Below are positions 8,538 through 16,654 of a stretch of 64,000 nt of DNA, piece after piece (positions within the stretch are counted from its first letter, which is position 1; each line of letters starts with the position of its first letter). The stretch lies in the NCBI RefSeq assembly GCF_001428125.1, contig NZ_LMSM01000006.1, positions 484,270-548,269 on the forward strand, written 5' to 3'. The position numbers and the translations under genes were made by a program. Under the pieces are notes generated by a model that was given only the letters and a program-made list of their open reading frames with translations, was not told the DNA's origin and searched no databases. This stretch comes from Nocardioides sp. Soil774. Its GTDB lineage: Bacteria; Actinomycetota; Actinomycetes; Propionibacteriales; Nocardioidaceae.

Positions 8538-9320
8538 TCACGAGCACAGATCGATGTAGGCGCCGGTCATGACGGTGGCCGCTGCATCGATGCTCAGGTC
8601 CTTCTCCTCGCTGAGGGCAAGTGCGATCTCCCCCTCGGGAGTCCCGCTGTCCAGCAGCTCGCACACCACGCCGCCGTATTGGGTCAGCGTGTCGTCCGGA
8701 GTGGCGTCGAGCTCGCCACCAGCGTCGAGGTCTCGAACCGTCTGCAGGTAGCGCTTGACCTTGTTTGCGGGGAACGACGTCTCGGCGGACTCGCTCTCGC
8801 CGAAGAGGGAGTCATCGAAGCCACTGTCGTCGGGCTCAATGAAGGGTGCGATGAGGGACTCGTCGACATCTCCACCCGCAGCGAGCACACGTCGGCACTG
8901 GCTCGCGAAGTCGCTCTTGGCCGACTCCAGCTCAGGCATCAGCTCGTTGAGGCGTGCCAGAGCAGCTGCCTGGTCACCGCTGCCCTGCAGGGCGCTGACC
9001 TTGTCGTAGACAACCGACATGTCCGAAGCAGCGTCGGCCAGCCCGTCCCAGCGCTCGTCGTCCAGCGCTGCTCCCGCCGCCGTGTTCGCTGAGGAGCGGA
9101 CCGTCGCGATGTACTGAGCCATCCCGCCGTCGCCGAGCAGCAGGACGTCGTTGCAGACGCCGGCGGCATCCTCCAGCACAGCCGACGTTTCCGCCGGGGT
9201 CGTCTCGCCGGCACTGGGACTCGACGACGGAGAGTTGTCGTTGCTCCCAGATCCCCCGCATCCTCCGGCGAGGAGGCCGGCTGAGGTCACGAGGGCCGCG
9301 ATGGCATACCGGAGACGCAT
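8538..9320 (-). CDS. Lipoprotein with C-terminal DUF732-like domain
   Basis: The 260-residue product starts MRLRYAIAAL and has a lipobox-like LLAGGC with the lipidated cysteine at residue 21, followed by a Ser/Asn/Pro-rich linker. The last 50 residues (YGGVVCELLDSGTPEGEIALAL...AAYIDLCS-like ending) resemble DUF732, a small helical domain with two cysteines common in actinobacterial exported proteins. The start was put at the ATG at 9320 because the signal peptide begins there and TACCAT lies exactly 7 nt upstream, the spacing of a leaderless promoter; the frame stays open further upstream but reads as non-coding. Function unknown; anchored outside the membrane. Confidence 0.8.
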   Translation of the reverse strand: MRLRYAIAALVTSAGLLAGGCGGSGSNDNSPSSSPSAGETTPAETSAVLEDAAGVCNDVLLLGDGGMAQYIATVRSSANTAAGAALDDERWDGLADAASDMSVVYDKVSALQGSGDQAAALARLNELMPELESAKSDFASQCRRVLAAGGDVDESLIAPFIEPDDSGFDDSLFGESESAETSFPANKVKRYLQTVRDLDAGGELDATPDDTLTQYGGVVCELLDSGTPEGEIALALSEEKDLSIDAAATVMTGAYIDLCS

Positions 9321-9327
9321 GAGGCGG

Positions 9328-9333
9328 ATGGTA
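9328..9333 (-). promoter_or_regulatory. TACCAT -10 box for leaderless lipoprotein transcript
   Basis: On the minus strand TACCAT is followed by 7 nt and the ATG at 9320. This is the standard geometry for leaderless actinobacterial mRNAs and supports that start. Confidence 0.55.
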
Positions 9334-9424
9334 GGTGCAGGTCGACAGCGGACGTGGAGGAATGCGGAAGTGCCCCGGGCGACGTGTCCTGTGCGTGAGG
9401 CCGTGCCGCCCAGTTTTCCTGCCT

Positions 9425-9440
9425 GAAACATTGCGGAACG
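9425..9440 (+). promoter_or_regulatory. Possible GlnR-type box upstream of nirB
   Basis: GAAAC followed 11 nt later by GAACG resembles the tandem GaAAC half-sites of actinobacterial GlnR operators, which activate nirB in nitrogen limitation in related genera. It lies 22 nt upstream of the nirB -10 hexamer. The match is imperfect and the other half-sites are poor. Confidence 0.3.
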
Positions 9441-9461
9441 CCCCCGACAACATCCGCTTCC

Positions 9462-9467
9462 TACCGT
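9462..9467 (+). promoter_or_regulatory. TACCGT -10 box for leaderless nirB transcript
   Basis: TACCGT followed by exactly 7 nt and the ATG at 9475. It forms a divergent pair with the promoter at 9328-9333, both leaderless. Confidence 0.55.
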
Positions 9468-9474
9468 CCTCGGC

Positions 9475-12060
9475 ATGGTCACAGGCAAGCGTCAGCGGAT
9501 CGTCGTCGTCGGGCACGGCATGGTCGGGCACCGGTTCGCCCAGGCTGCCGTCGAGCGCGGGCTGACCGAGACCCACGACGTCCTCGTGATCGGGGAGGAG
9601 CCGCGGGCGGCGTACGACCGGGTGGGGCTGACGAGCTGGTTCGGCCTCGGGTCCGAGGCGCTGTCGCTGCTGCCCGGCGGGGAGTACGACGACCCGCGCG
9701 TGCGGCTCGTGCTCGACAGCGTCGTGACCGAGATCGACCGCGTCCAGAAGACCGTCACGGTCGTGTCGCCGCCGAGCGCCGCGGTTGACCTCCTGACCAA
9801 CCCCGGTGCGGTGACCGTCCACGACTACGACGTGCTGGTCCTCGCCACGGGCGCGGCGCCCTTCGTCCCCCCGGTCGAGGGCCGCGGCAAGGACGGCTGC
9901 TTCGTCTACCGCACCATCGAGGACCTCGAGGCGATCAAGGCGGCCAGCGAGCGCGCCACCAGCGGCATCGTCATCGGCGGCGGGCTGCTGGGCCTCGAGG
10001 CCGCCAACGCGCTCGTCCAGCTGGGCTTGAGCACGCACGTGGTCGAGATGGCGCCGCGACTGATGCCCGTGCAGCTCGACGACGCGGCCGGCACCACGCT
10101 CGTGCGGCACGTGGAGAAGCTCGGCGTGAAGGTGCACACCGGGGTGCTGACCGAGGAGATCGAGGGTGACGACGCGGTCACCGGCCTGCGTGTGAGGCAG
10201 GCCGGTACCGAGGAGGGCGCCCCGACGGAGGTCGTCGAGGCGCAGGTCGTCGTCTTCTCCGCTGGCATCCGGCCGCGGGACGCCCTGGCCCGCGAGTGCG
10301 ACCTCGAGGTCGCCCCGCGCGGCGGCGTGCTGGTCGACGAGCAGTGCCGCACCGCCGACCCCGCCATCTTCGCGATCGGGGAGTGCGCGGCGCCGGGCGG
10401 CACGATGTACGGCCTGGTCGCGCCCGGCTACGCGATGGCCGAGGTCGTCGTCGACGCGCTGCTCGACGGCCCCGGCAGCTTCACCGGCGCCGACATGTCC
10501 ACCAAGCTCAAGCTCCTCGGCGTCGACGTGGCGAGCTTCGGCGACGCGTTCGCGACGACCGAGGGCGCGCTCGAGCTGACGTACGCCGACGCGGTGAGCG
10601 GGGTCTACAAGAAGCTCGTCGTGAGCGAGGACGGTCGGCGGCTGCTCGGCGGGATCCTCGTCGGCGACGCGTCGGCGTACGGCATCCTGCGGCCGATGGT
10701 CAGCAGCGGGCTTGCCCTGCCCGACAACCCCGAGCAGCTGATCCTGCCGGCCAGCAGCGGTGCGCCGATGGGCATGCCCGACGAGGCGCAGGTGTGCTCG
10801 TGCAACGACGTGACCAAGGCCGACATCCTGCACGCGGTGTCCGAGCAGGGCTGCGAGGACGTCGCCGCGGTCAAGCAGTGCACCCGCGCCGGCACGACCT
10901 GCGGCTCGTGCGTGGCGACGGTCAAGAACCTCGTCGAGGAGCACTTCGCCAGTCAGGGCTTGGTCGTCGACAAGGGACTGTGCGAGCACTTCCGGCTCAC
11001 CCGGCAGGAGCTCTTCGACGTCGTCGCGGTGCACGGCTACCGCCGCTTCGACGACATCGTCGAGGCGCACGGCACCGGCCGCGGCTGCGACCTCTGCAAG
11101 CCCGCGATCGCGAGCATCCTGGCCAGCCAGACCAGCACCCACATCCTCGAGCCCGCGACCGCGGGCCTGCAGGACACCAACGACAAGTACCTCGCCAACA
11201 TCCAGCGCAACGGCACCTACTCGGTCGTCCCGCGCATCCCCGGCGGCGAGATCACCCCCGAGAAGCTGATCGTGATCGGCGAGGTCGCGCGCGACTACGG
11301 GCTCTACACCAAGATCACCGGCGGCCAGCGCATCGACCTCTTCGGCGCCCGGATGGAGCAGCTCCCGGCGATCTGGAAGCGGCTCGTCGACGCCGGCTTC
11401 GAGTCCGGCCACGCCTACGGCAAGTCGCTGCGCACGGTGAAGTCGTGCGTGGGCTCGACGTGGTGCCGCTTCGGCGTGCAGGACTCGGTCGGCCTGGCGA
11501 TCGCGCTGGAGCTGCGCTACCGCGGGCTGCGCAGCCCCCACAAGCTCAAGGGCGGCGTCAGCGGGTGCGCGCGCGAGTGCGCCGAGGCGCGCGGCAAGGA
11601 CTTCGGCGTCATCGCGACCGAGAAGGGGTGGAACCTCTACGTCGGCGGCAACGGCGGCGCCACGCCTGCGCATGCGCGGCTGCTCGCCGGGGACCTCGAC
11701 ACCGAGACGCTGGTCTCCTACCTCGACCGCTTCCTCATGTACTACGTGCGCACCGCCGACCGGCTCCAGCGCACCTCCACCTGGATCGAGCAGCTCGAGG
11801 GCGGGCTCGACCGGGTGCGCGAGGTGGTGGTCGACGACGCGCTCGGCCTCGGTGCGGAGCTCGAGGCGGAGATGGCGCGGCACGTGGGTGGGTACGCCGA
11901 CGAGTGGGCCGAGACGCTGGCCGACCCCGCGAAGCTGGAGCGATTCGTCTCCTTCGTCAACGCCCCGGACACCCCCGACCCGACGATCGCCTTCACGACC
12001 GAGCGCGACCAGATCCAGCCCGTCGCGCCCGCGCTGATCCCTGTGGGAGCCCCGGCATGA
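9475..12060 (+). CDS. nirB: Nitrite reductase (NADH) large subunit
   Basis: The 861-residue protein is a full-length assimilatory NirB that reduces nitrite to ammonium with NAD(P)H in the cytoplasm. Domain order: FAD/NAD module (VVVGHGMVGHRF at the N terminus, VIGGGLLGLE near 165), a BFD-like [2Fe-2S] region with CSCNDV and CGSC near residues 443-482, then the sulfite/nitrite reductase fold. The latter has the four-cysteine siroheme/[4Fe-4S] motif: GSTWCRFG with an upstream Cys, and SGCARECAEA (about residues 660-705). It overlaps nirD by 4 nt. Regulation is probably by nitrogen status through the GlnR-like site upstream. The start is fixed by the leaderless promoter geometry. Confidence 0.96.
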   Translation: MVTGKRQRIVVVGHGMVGHRFAQAAVERGLTETHDVLVIGEEPRAAYDRVGLTSWFGLGSEALSLLPGGEYDDPRVRLVLDSVVTEIDRVQKTVTVVSPPSAAVDLLTNPGAVTVHDYDVLVLATGAAPFVPPVEGRGKDGCFVYRTIEDLEAIKAASERATSGIVIGGGLLGLEAANALVQLGLSTHVVEMAPRLMPVQLDDAAGTTLVRHVEKLGVKVHTGVLTEEIEGDDAVTGLRVRQAGTEEGAPTEVVEAQVVVFSAGIRPRDALARECDLEVAPRGGVLVDEQCRTADPAIFAIGECAAPGGTMYGLVAPGYAMAEVVVDALLDGPGSFTGADMSTKLKLLGVDVASFGDAFATTEGALELTYADAVSGVYKKLVVSEDGRRLLGGILVGDASAYGILRPMVSSGLALPDNPEQLILPASSGAPMGMPDEAQVCSCNDVTKADILHAVSEQGCEDVAAVKQCTRAGTTCGSCVATVKNLVEEHFASQGLVVDKGLCEHFRLTRQELFDVVAVHGYRRFDDIVEAHGTGRGCDLCKPAIASILASQTSTHILEPATAGLQDTNDKYLANIQRNGTYSVVPRIPGGEITPEKLIVIGEVARDYGLYTKITGGQRIDLFGARMEQLPAIWKRLVDAGFESGHAYGKSLRTVKSCVGSTWCRFGVQDSVGLAIALELRYRGLRSPHKLKGGVSGCARECAEARGKDFGVIATEKGWNLYVGGNGGATPAHARLLAGDLDTETLVSYLDRFLMYYVRTADRLQRTSTWIEQLEGGLDRVREVVVDDALGLGAELEAEMARHVGGYADEWAETLADPAKLERFVSFVNAPDTPDPTIAFTTERDQIQPVAPALIPVGAPA

Positions 12061-12404
12061 GCGCCACCATGACCTCGACGGCGGTGTGCACCGTCGAGAC
12101 GGTGCCCCTCGAGGGCGGCGTCGCGGCCCTGGTCGACGGGGTGGCCGTCGCGGTGTTCCGGACGCACGACGGCGCGGTCTTCGCCCTGTCGAACCTCGAC
12201 CCGTTCAGCGGGGCGTCGGTGCTGTCCCGCGGGATCGTGGGGTCCCGCGGGGACGTGCCGGTGGTCAGCTCGCCGATGTACAAACAGGCCTTCGACCTGC
12301 GCACCGGCGCCTGCCTCGACGACGACGCCGTGCGCGTGACGGCGTACGACGTCTCGGTGGTCGACGGCGTCGTGCTCGTCGGTGCCCCGCGGGAGGTCAC
12401 GTGA
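12057..12404 (+). CDS. nirD: Nitrite reductase (NADH) small subunit
   Basis: The 115-residue protein has the Rieske-like beta fold of NirD (VPLEGGVAALVDGVAVAVFRTHDG, ALSNLDPFSGA, SSPMYKQAFDLRTG). As in other NirD proteins, the iron-sulfur ligands of true Rieske proteins are absent, so it is a structural partner of NirB. The ATG overlaps the nirB stop by 4 nt; a second in-frame ATG at 12069 is possible but lacks the coupling. The next gene overlaps its stop by 4 nt (GTGA). Confidence 0.93.
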   Translation: MSATMTSTAVCTVETVPLEGGVAALVDGVAVAVFRTHDGAVFALSNLDPFSGASVLSRGIVGSRGDVPVVSSPMYKQAFDLRTGACLDDDAVRVTAYDVSVVDGVVLVGAPREVT

Positions 12405-13510
12405 GCCTGCCGCTGTCGGGGTTCCGGATCGGGGTCACCGCTGCTCGCAAGGCCGAGGAGCAGGTGGCCCTGCTGGAGCGCCGCGGCGCGAGCGTCGAGT
12501 GGGCCGCCGCGTTGTCGCTGGAGCCCAACCACGTCGACCTCGCCGAGCTGCTGGCCGCGACGAAGGAGGTCGTCGCCGAGCCGGTCGACCTCTTCCTCGC
12601 CACCACCGGCATCGGGATGAAGGCCTGGCTCGACGCGGCCACCGAGGCGGGCCTGTACGACGACCTCGTGGCGGTCCTCGGGCGGGCCGAGATCCTGGCC
12701 CGCGGCCCGAAGAGCGTCGGCGTGCTGCGTCGCCACGGGCTGCGCGAGCTCTGGTCGCCGGAGTCGGAGTGCTTCGAGGACGTCCTCGCGCACCTGCGCG
12801 GGCGCGACCTCACCGGCAAGCGGATCGTCGTGCAGGAGCACGGCCAGTCGCTGTCGATGGCCGCGCACGCTCTGCGCCGGCAGGGCGCGTCGGTGCTGAC
12901 GGTGCCGATCTACCGGGTGGAGTCCGCCGACGACCCGTCGCCGATGTTCCACCTGATCGACCGGATCGCCGACCGCGAGCTCGACGCGGTCACCTTCACG
13001 TCCGCCCCCGCGGTCGCGGCCCTGATGGAGGCGGCGTACTCCGTGGGGCGGCGCGACGACGTCATCTCTGCCTTCCAGTCCGACGTGGTCGCCTCCTGCG
13101 TCGGCCCGGTCACCGCGGCGGCCTTCGAGATGTGGGGCGTGCCGACGATCTTCCCCGACCGCTCGCGGCTGGCCGGGATGATCAAGCAGCTCGAGACCGA
13201 GCTGCCGACGCGCCGCGACGGCGTCGACGTACGCCTCTCCGACGGGCGCACGCTGATCGTGCACTCAGACTCGCTCCTGCTCGACGGGGTGCCGGTGGAG
13301 CTGTCACCCGCGCCGCTGTCGGTGCTGATGGCGCTGCTGGTGAACCCCGGCTTCGTGGTCTCCCGGCGCGCGCTGCTCGCTGCGCTCCCGTCGGGGCAGG
13401 CGGGGTCGGAGCACGCGGTCGAGATGGCGGTGGCGCGGCTGCGTGCGGCCATCGGGACGAAGGCGGTGCTCACGGTGGTGAAGCGGGGGTATCGGCTGGC
13501 GGTGGGGTGA
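12401..13510 (+). CDS. Uroporphyrinogen-III synthase fused to a C-terminal winged-helix DNA-binding domain
   Basis: The 369-residue protein starts with RIGVTAARKAEEQVALLERRGA and carries the two-lobed HemD-like fold to about residue 265 (TSAPAVAALMEAA, VASCVGPVTAAAF). HemD cyclises hydroxymethylbilane to uroporphyrinogen III, the precursor of siroheme used by NirB. The last 90 residues are an OmpR/PhoB-type winged helix (LSPAPLSVLMALLVNPGFVVSRRALL, VARLRAAIG, VVKRGYRL). GTG start overlaps the nirD stop by 4 nt. Fusions of this kind beside nirBD are known in actinobacteria, where the protein is thought to act mainly as a regulator. Whether the enzyme activity is kept cannot be judged by eye. 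Confidence 0.88.
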   Translation: MSLPLSGFRIGVTAARKAEEQVALLERRGASVEWAAALSLEPNHVDLAELLAATKEVVAEPVDLFLATTGIGMKAWLDAATEAGLYDDLVAVLGRAEILARGPKSVGVLRRHGLRELWSPESECFEDVLAHLRGRDLTGKRIVVQEHGQSLSMAAHALRRQGASVLTVPIYRVESADDPSPMFHLIDRIADRELDAVTFTSAPAVAALMEAAYSVGRRDDVISAFQSDVVASCVGPVTAAAFEMWGVPTIFPDRSRLAGMIKQLETELPTRRDGVDVRLSDGRTLIVHSDSLLLDGVPVELSPAPLSVLMALLVNPGFVVSRRALLAALPSGQAGSEHAVEMAVARLRAAIGTKAVLTVVKRGYRLAVG

Positions 13511-13519
13511 GGGCCCCCG

Positions 13520-13978
13520 TCAGGTCTCGCCGCCGATGTCGAACTCGTAGGCCTCGAAGACGAGGTCGGAGCCGCGCTGCCGGTGCCGGACGAGCCGTCC
13601 GAGCAGCGCAGTGCCTTCGCGGCGTACTGCGTCCACGTCACTGTTGAGGTCCGGGGCGGCCAACCGGGTCAGCAGCTGGTCGGTCTGGTCACCGATCAGC
13701 GCGTGCTCCCGCGTGAGGCCGTCGACGGCGCCCGACAGCCGCGGCGAGGTCCTGAGGACGTCTCCGTAGAGGCCGCGAGGGCCCTCGGTGATGTCGATGT
13801 GTGCCCGGAAGTCACCCGAGACCTCCGACAGTGCGGCCTGCACGCGTTGGGCCCAGCGTGAGCGATCCGCGGCGGCCGGTGCGGCCAGGGCATCCTCCAG
13901 CGCGCCCATGGACTCCCGGAGCTCGGCACGGTGGCGCCGCAGCTCTTCCAGGAGGTCCCGCTCCGTCGACCTCTCCAC
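13520..13978 (-). CDS. Hemerythrin-like HHE domain protein
   Basis: The 152-residue helical protein shows histidine and acidic residues spaced as in bacterial hemerythrins: His16 in RRHRAEL, His60 in AHIDITEG with a following Glu, a His in TREHALIGDQ, and HRQRGSDLVFEAYEFDIGGE near the end. These would bind a di-iron centre for oxygen or nitric oxide. It is convergent with the nirBD operon, 9 nt from its last stop, so a link to nitrogen oxide chemistry is possible but only by proximity. Starts with GTG behind a GGAGGAACAG ribosome site. Confidence 0.65.
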   Translation of the reverse strand: MERSTERDLLEELRRHRAELRESMGALEDALAAPAAADRSRWAQRVQAALSEVSGDFRAHIDITEGPRGLYGDVLRTSPRLSGAVDGLTREHALIGDQTDQLLTRLAAPDLNSDVDAVRREGTALLGRLVRHRQRGSDLVFEAYEFDIGGET

Positions 13979-14044
13979 CTGTTCCTCCGGCGTGCGTGAG
14001 GAGCAGTCCCGGCGGGTGAGCCGACGCCGGTCGTGCTGGTCGGT

Positions 14045-14488
14045 CTACGAGTGCTGTGATGCCGTCTGGTCGGCCATCAGGCCGAGCTGAGCCATCATGG
14101 ATCCGGTGTCGAAGTACGACCTCTGGCTCCGGACCTTGCCGTTGCTGAACTCCATGACGTCACACAGCTGCAGGGTCATCGATCGCCCTGTCGCCGGGAT
14201 GTCACCCATGCTGGTGGCCAGGGTCCCGGTGTGGGTGCCCCGTCCGGTGTACTCGACCACGACCTGGTCGCCGGACTCGATCACCCGGTCGATCGTCACC
14301 TTGCCGTCAGGGAAGCCGTCGGCCCACATCGTGCTGTACTGCCGTGAGCCCTCGATGCCCTCGAAGGTGTCACCCGAGCCGACGATCGTGATGGTCGCGT
14401 CCGGGGTCATCGCCTCGGCCATCTCGTCGAAGTTCCGCTCGTTCCATGCTTCGTGCAACCTGCGTGCGAGGTCTGCGTTGTCTGCCAT
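14045..14488 (-). CDS. SnoaL-like / ester cyclase family protein (NTF2 fold)
   Basis: The 147-residue protein fits the SnoaL-like polyketide-cyclase/ester cyclase family: ARRLHEAWNERNFDEMAEAMTPDATI at the N terminus, WADGFPDGKVTIDRVI, a strand with VVVEYTGRGTHTG, and DVMEFSNGKVRSQRSYFD. The fold is a small cone-shaped NTF2 barrel with a ligand pocket. Most family members have no known reaction. A GGAGG ribosome site precedes the ATG. It faces the small zinc-ribbon gene divergently. Confidence 0.85.
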   Translation of the reverse strand: MADNADLARRLHEAWNERNFDEMAEAMTPDATITIVGSGDTFEGIEGSRQYSTMWADGFPDGKVTIDRVIESGDQVVVEYTGRGTHTGTLATSMGDIPATGRSMTLQLCDVMEFSNGKVRSQRSYFDTGSMMAQLGLMADQTASQHS

Positions 14489-14569
14489 TTGAGCCTCCGC
14501 TCTGGCGCCAGCTCACTTCGGTCCACGCTAGTCCCGACACCACGCGATGAGAAGGGCGGGTGAGGTGGG

Positions 14570-14794
14570 ATGTTCAGCTCCAGGTTCATGCCCTGCGGCG
14601 CCTGCGGTGAGTCCCTCGATCGGACGGCTCTCCGGGTGCACGAGTGTGCGCCCGAGCGCCTCGCCGACTACGAGATGTTCGGCCTGCGCCACGAGGTCGC
14701 GCAGCTGGAGGCGGAGGTCCGCCGCTACCTGGCGACGGCTGCCGGACGCTTCGAGACCTGGCTCGCCGCCCGGCACGTACGCCGCGGTGCATGA
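14570..14794 (+). CDS. Small zinc-ribbon-type protein
   Basis: The 74-residue protein opens with CGACGES (CxxC), followed by a HEC triad about 20 residues later, then ERLADYEMFGLRHEVAQLEAEVRRYLATAAGRFETWLAARH, a probable helical segment. CxxC...HxC would make one zinc knuckle. Small proteins of this shape occur in Nocardioides-like genomes, with no function known to me. The start at 14570 has a GAGG only 4 nt upstream; ATG at 14588 (7th codon) is the alternative. It is convergent with the following minus-strand gene. Confidence 0.65.
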   Translation: MFSSRFMPCGACGESLDRTALRVHECAPERLADYEMFGLRHEVAQLEAEVRRYLATAAGRFETWLAARHVRRGA

Positions 14795-14801
14795 GGCTGC
14801 C

Positions 14802-15329
14802 TCAGCTGCACTCGCCGGTGAGGGTCGCCGTGCGGAGCACTGCTTCGAGTCCGTGCTGGTCACGCAGCGGGCCGGCAACCATGTAGGCGTCGTTTCCCTG
14901 GTAGCGGTAGGCGACGAAGCGGACCTCGCCCACCTCGGGTGTCCACGTGTAGCGAAGCTCTCCGCTGGCGGAGTCGCCGCGGCCGTGACCGTCGACCACA
15001 AAAAGGTCCAGACCAGGAGTGCCTCGAAGGGCTCTGACCTTGCTCGACAGCTGAGGACGCAGGGCACCCTCCCCGCGATAGCCCATCGTGAGCACGTCCG
15101 GACGCCCGGGGGCATTGAAGCGTGCCTGGCCCTCCGGCGTCAGGACCAACGGCCAGTCGCGCGGCGCCATGACGCGCATGGCTGCTCCTTGGGAGGACCA
15201 CGTCACCGTTCGGAACTCCAGGTGCGCCCCCAGGGGCGACGTGTCGTGGTCCGCAGCGGCGGCCGGGCCGCCAGCGGCCAGGCAGGCCGACAGCACTCCG
15301 GTCGCGAGCACGGCACTCAGTCGCTTCAT
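14802..15329 (-). CDS. Secreted protein of unknown function
   Basis: The 175-residue product starts MKRLSAVLATGVLSACLAAGG with a signal peptide probably cut after PAAAA (about residue 26). The mature part is beta-rich (LEFRTVTWSSQGAAMRVM, DLFVVDGHGRGD, GEVRFVAYRYQGNDAYMVAGPL) and ends with a lone cysteine. I do not recognise the family. The frame is open upstream, but the ATG at 15329 begins the signal peptide and is preceded by a GAGG-like site. It is the first of three short exported or membrane proteins on this strand. Confidence 0.7.
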   Translation of the reverse strand: MKRLSAVLATGVLSACLAAGGPAAAADHDTSPLGAHLEFRTVTWSSQGAAMRVMAPRDWPLVLTPEGQARFNAPGRPDVLTMGYRGEGALRPQLSSKVRALRGTPGLDLFVVDGHGRGDSASGELRYTWTPEVGEVRFVAYRYQGNDAYMVAGPLRDQHGLEAVLRTATLTGECS

Positions 15330-15426
15330 GGCACTCCTCGGGGTCGGCTTGTCCCCGTGTGACGCCGCTGAGGTCACGAAGGTTGTCCCACGCTGATCGT
15401 CGCTGCGCCGAAGAGGGGGTTCGCCG

Positions 15427-15540
15427 TCAGTAGCCGCCGCCGAGACCGCCGTCGCCCCCGCCGCCGTAGAGGATCACCACGACGAGGAGGACCGCGGCCA
15501 GGACCGCCGCGATCCAGAGCAGCCAGCGGGGGTGGGACAC
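15427..15540 (-). CDS. Predicted 37-residue single-pass membrane peptide
   Basis: A short GTG-started frame encodes a basic/aromatic N terminus (SHPRWLLWIA), about 20 uninterrupted hydrophobic residues, and a Gly/Asp-rich tail ending GGY. This is a clear tail-type membrane peptide. It lies 36 nt after the stop of the secreted protein at 15577-15837 in the same frame, so it could be read from the same transcript. The ribosome site is poor and no homologue is known to me, so it may be chance. Confidence 0.4.
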   Translation of the reverse strand: MSHPRWLLWIAAVLAAVLLVVVILYGGGGDGGLGGGY

Positions 15541-15576
15541 GAGGCGACCAGACGCAGGTGTGGTTGCTCGGACGCG

Positions 15577-15837
15577 TCAGTCGCGCAGCGCAGGGCAGTT
15601 GCCCCGATCGACCGGTGCGTTCTCGAACCCGACCGGCGGCAGGGGAAGGGTCTGGGCCGGGTTGTTCTCACGGATCGCCGTGATCGCCGTGGGGTTGGCC
15701 CCACCGGCGAAGTCGGACTGCCCGCATGCGTTGGCAGGCAGCGCGACGTGGTGGAAGGCGAGGGCCGGCGCGGCGCTCGACAGGACGATGGCCGAGGTGG
15801 CGATCGACGTCGCGAGGGCAAGGCGTGCTCGGGGCAT
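15577..15837 (-). CDS. Small secreted protein
   Basis: The 86-residue protein has a signal peptide (MPRARLALATSIATSAIVLS, cut near APALA at about residue 27). A short mature part of about 58 residues follows, with two cysteines (NACGQ and GNCPALRD) that could form one disulfide. It contains FHHVALPA and Pro-rich PLPPVGFENAPVDRG. A CCAGGAGGAAC ribosome site precedes the ATG. Function unknown. Confidence 0.65.
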   Translation of the reverse strand: MPRARLALATSIATSAIVLSSAAPALAFHHVALPANACGQSDFAGGANPTAITAIRENNPAQTLPLPPVGFENAPVDRGNCPALRD

Positions 15838-15952
15838 GGTTCCTCCTGGAAGTAGCGACTACTCAGGACAGACGGTCCGCGAGGGTGGAGGGTTCACGTC
15901 GTCGGCGCTTCGCCTGGGCGAATACCCCGATGACCTCCCCTGCCCGCCCGCC

Positions 15953-15958
15953 TAGGGT
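15953..15958 (+). promoter_or_regulatory. TAGGGT -10 box for leaderless VOC-protein transcript
   Basis: TAGGGT, 6 nt, then the ATG at 15965, in the 127-nt divergent gap. Confidence 0.5.
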
Positions 15959-15964
15959 GCCGGG

Positions 15965-16654
15965 ATGGCCGTACGACTCCACGCGCTGACGGTCCTCGCC
16001 TCGGACCCCGACGGCCTCGCCTCGTTCTGGGGCGACCTGCTCGGGTGGGAGCGCTCGGGCCTCGACCTGCTGCCGGACGCCGATGCGCCGATGCGGTTGT
16101 CCTTCGAGCACGCCGACCTGCCGCATGACCTGCTCAACCAGCTCCACCTCCACCTGACGAGCTACACCGCCTCGCAGCAGGCCAACGTCGACCGCGCCCT
16201 GTCGCTCGGCGCCACGCACCTCGACGTCGGGCAGCTCCCCGACGAGGGCCACGTCGTGCTCGCCGACCCGGAGGGCAACGAGTTCTGCATCATCGAGGAG
16301 ACGAACAACTGGCTCGCCGGGACGGGCTTCCTCGGCGAGGTGGCCGCCGACGGCACGCGCGAGGTCGGTGTCTTCTGGTCCGCGGCGCTCGACTGGCCGC
16401 TCCTCCACGACGAGGACGGCGAGACCGGCATCAAGCCGCCCGCGGGCGGGATGTGGATCGCCTGGGGTGGACCGCCGCTCAACGAGCGCGCTCCGCGCAA
16501 CCGGATGCACTTCGTGCTCACCGCCTCCGGTGACCTGGACGCGGAGGTGTCGCGTCTGGTCGGGCTCGGGGCCTCGGTCACCGAGCACCGCGGCGACGAG
16601 GTCGAGATGGCCGACCCGGACGGGAACGAGTTCTGGGTGCGGGGTCTCAGGTGA
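15965..16654 (+). CDS. VOC (glyoxalase/dioxygenase-fold) family protein, two VOC units
   Basis: The 229-residue protein contains two beta-alpha-beta-beta-beta units of the VOC superfamily. The first includes LHALTVLASDPDGLASFWGDLLGWE and VVLADPEGNEFCIIEE; the second includes VGVFWSAALDWPLL and VEMADPDGNEFWVRGLR. The paired DPEGNEF/DPDGNEF ends supply the usual metal-binding glutamates. Family members act on small molecules or bind antibiotics; the substrate is open. The last 8 nt overlap the convergent DeoR-type regulator gene. A leaderless promoter sets the start. Confidence 0.88.
   Translation: MAVRLHALTVLASDPDGLASFWGDLLGWERSGLDLLPDADAPMRLSFEHADLPHDLLNQLHLHLTSYTASQQANVDRALSLGATHLDVGQLPDEGHVVLADPEGNEFCIIEETNNWLAGTGFLGEVAADGTREVGVFWSAALDWPLLHDEDGETGIKPPAGGMWIAWGGPPLNERAPRNRMHFVLTASGDLDAEVSRLVGLGASVTEHRGDEVEMADPDGNEFWVRGLR

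Noticed and set aside
8974..11883. Long minus-strand open frame opposite nirB
   Set aside because: Antisense shadow of a full, motif-complete nirB; no domains and a biased composition.
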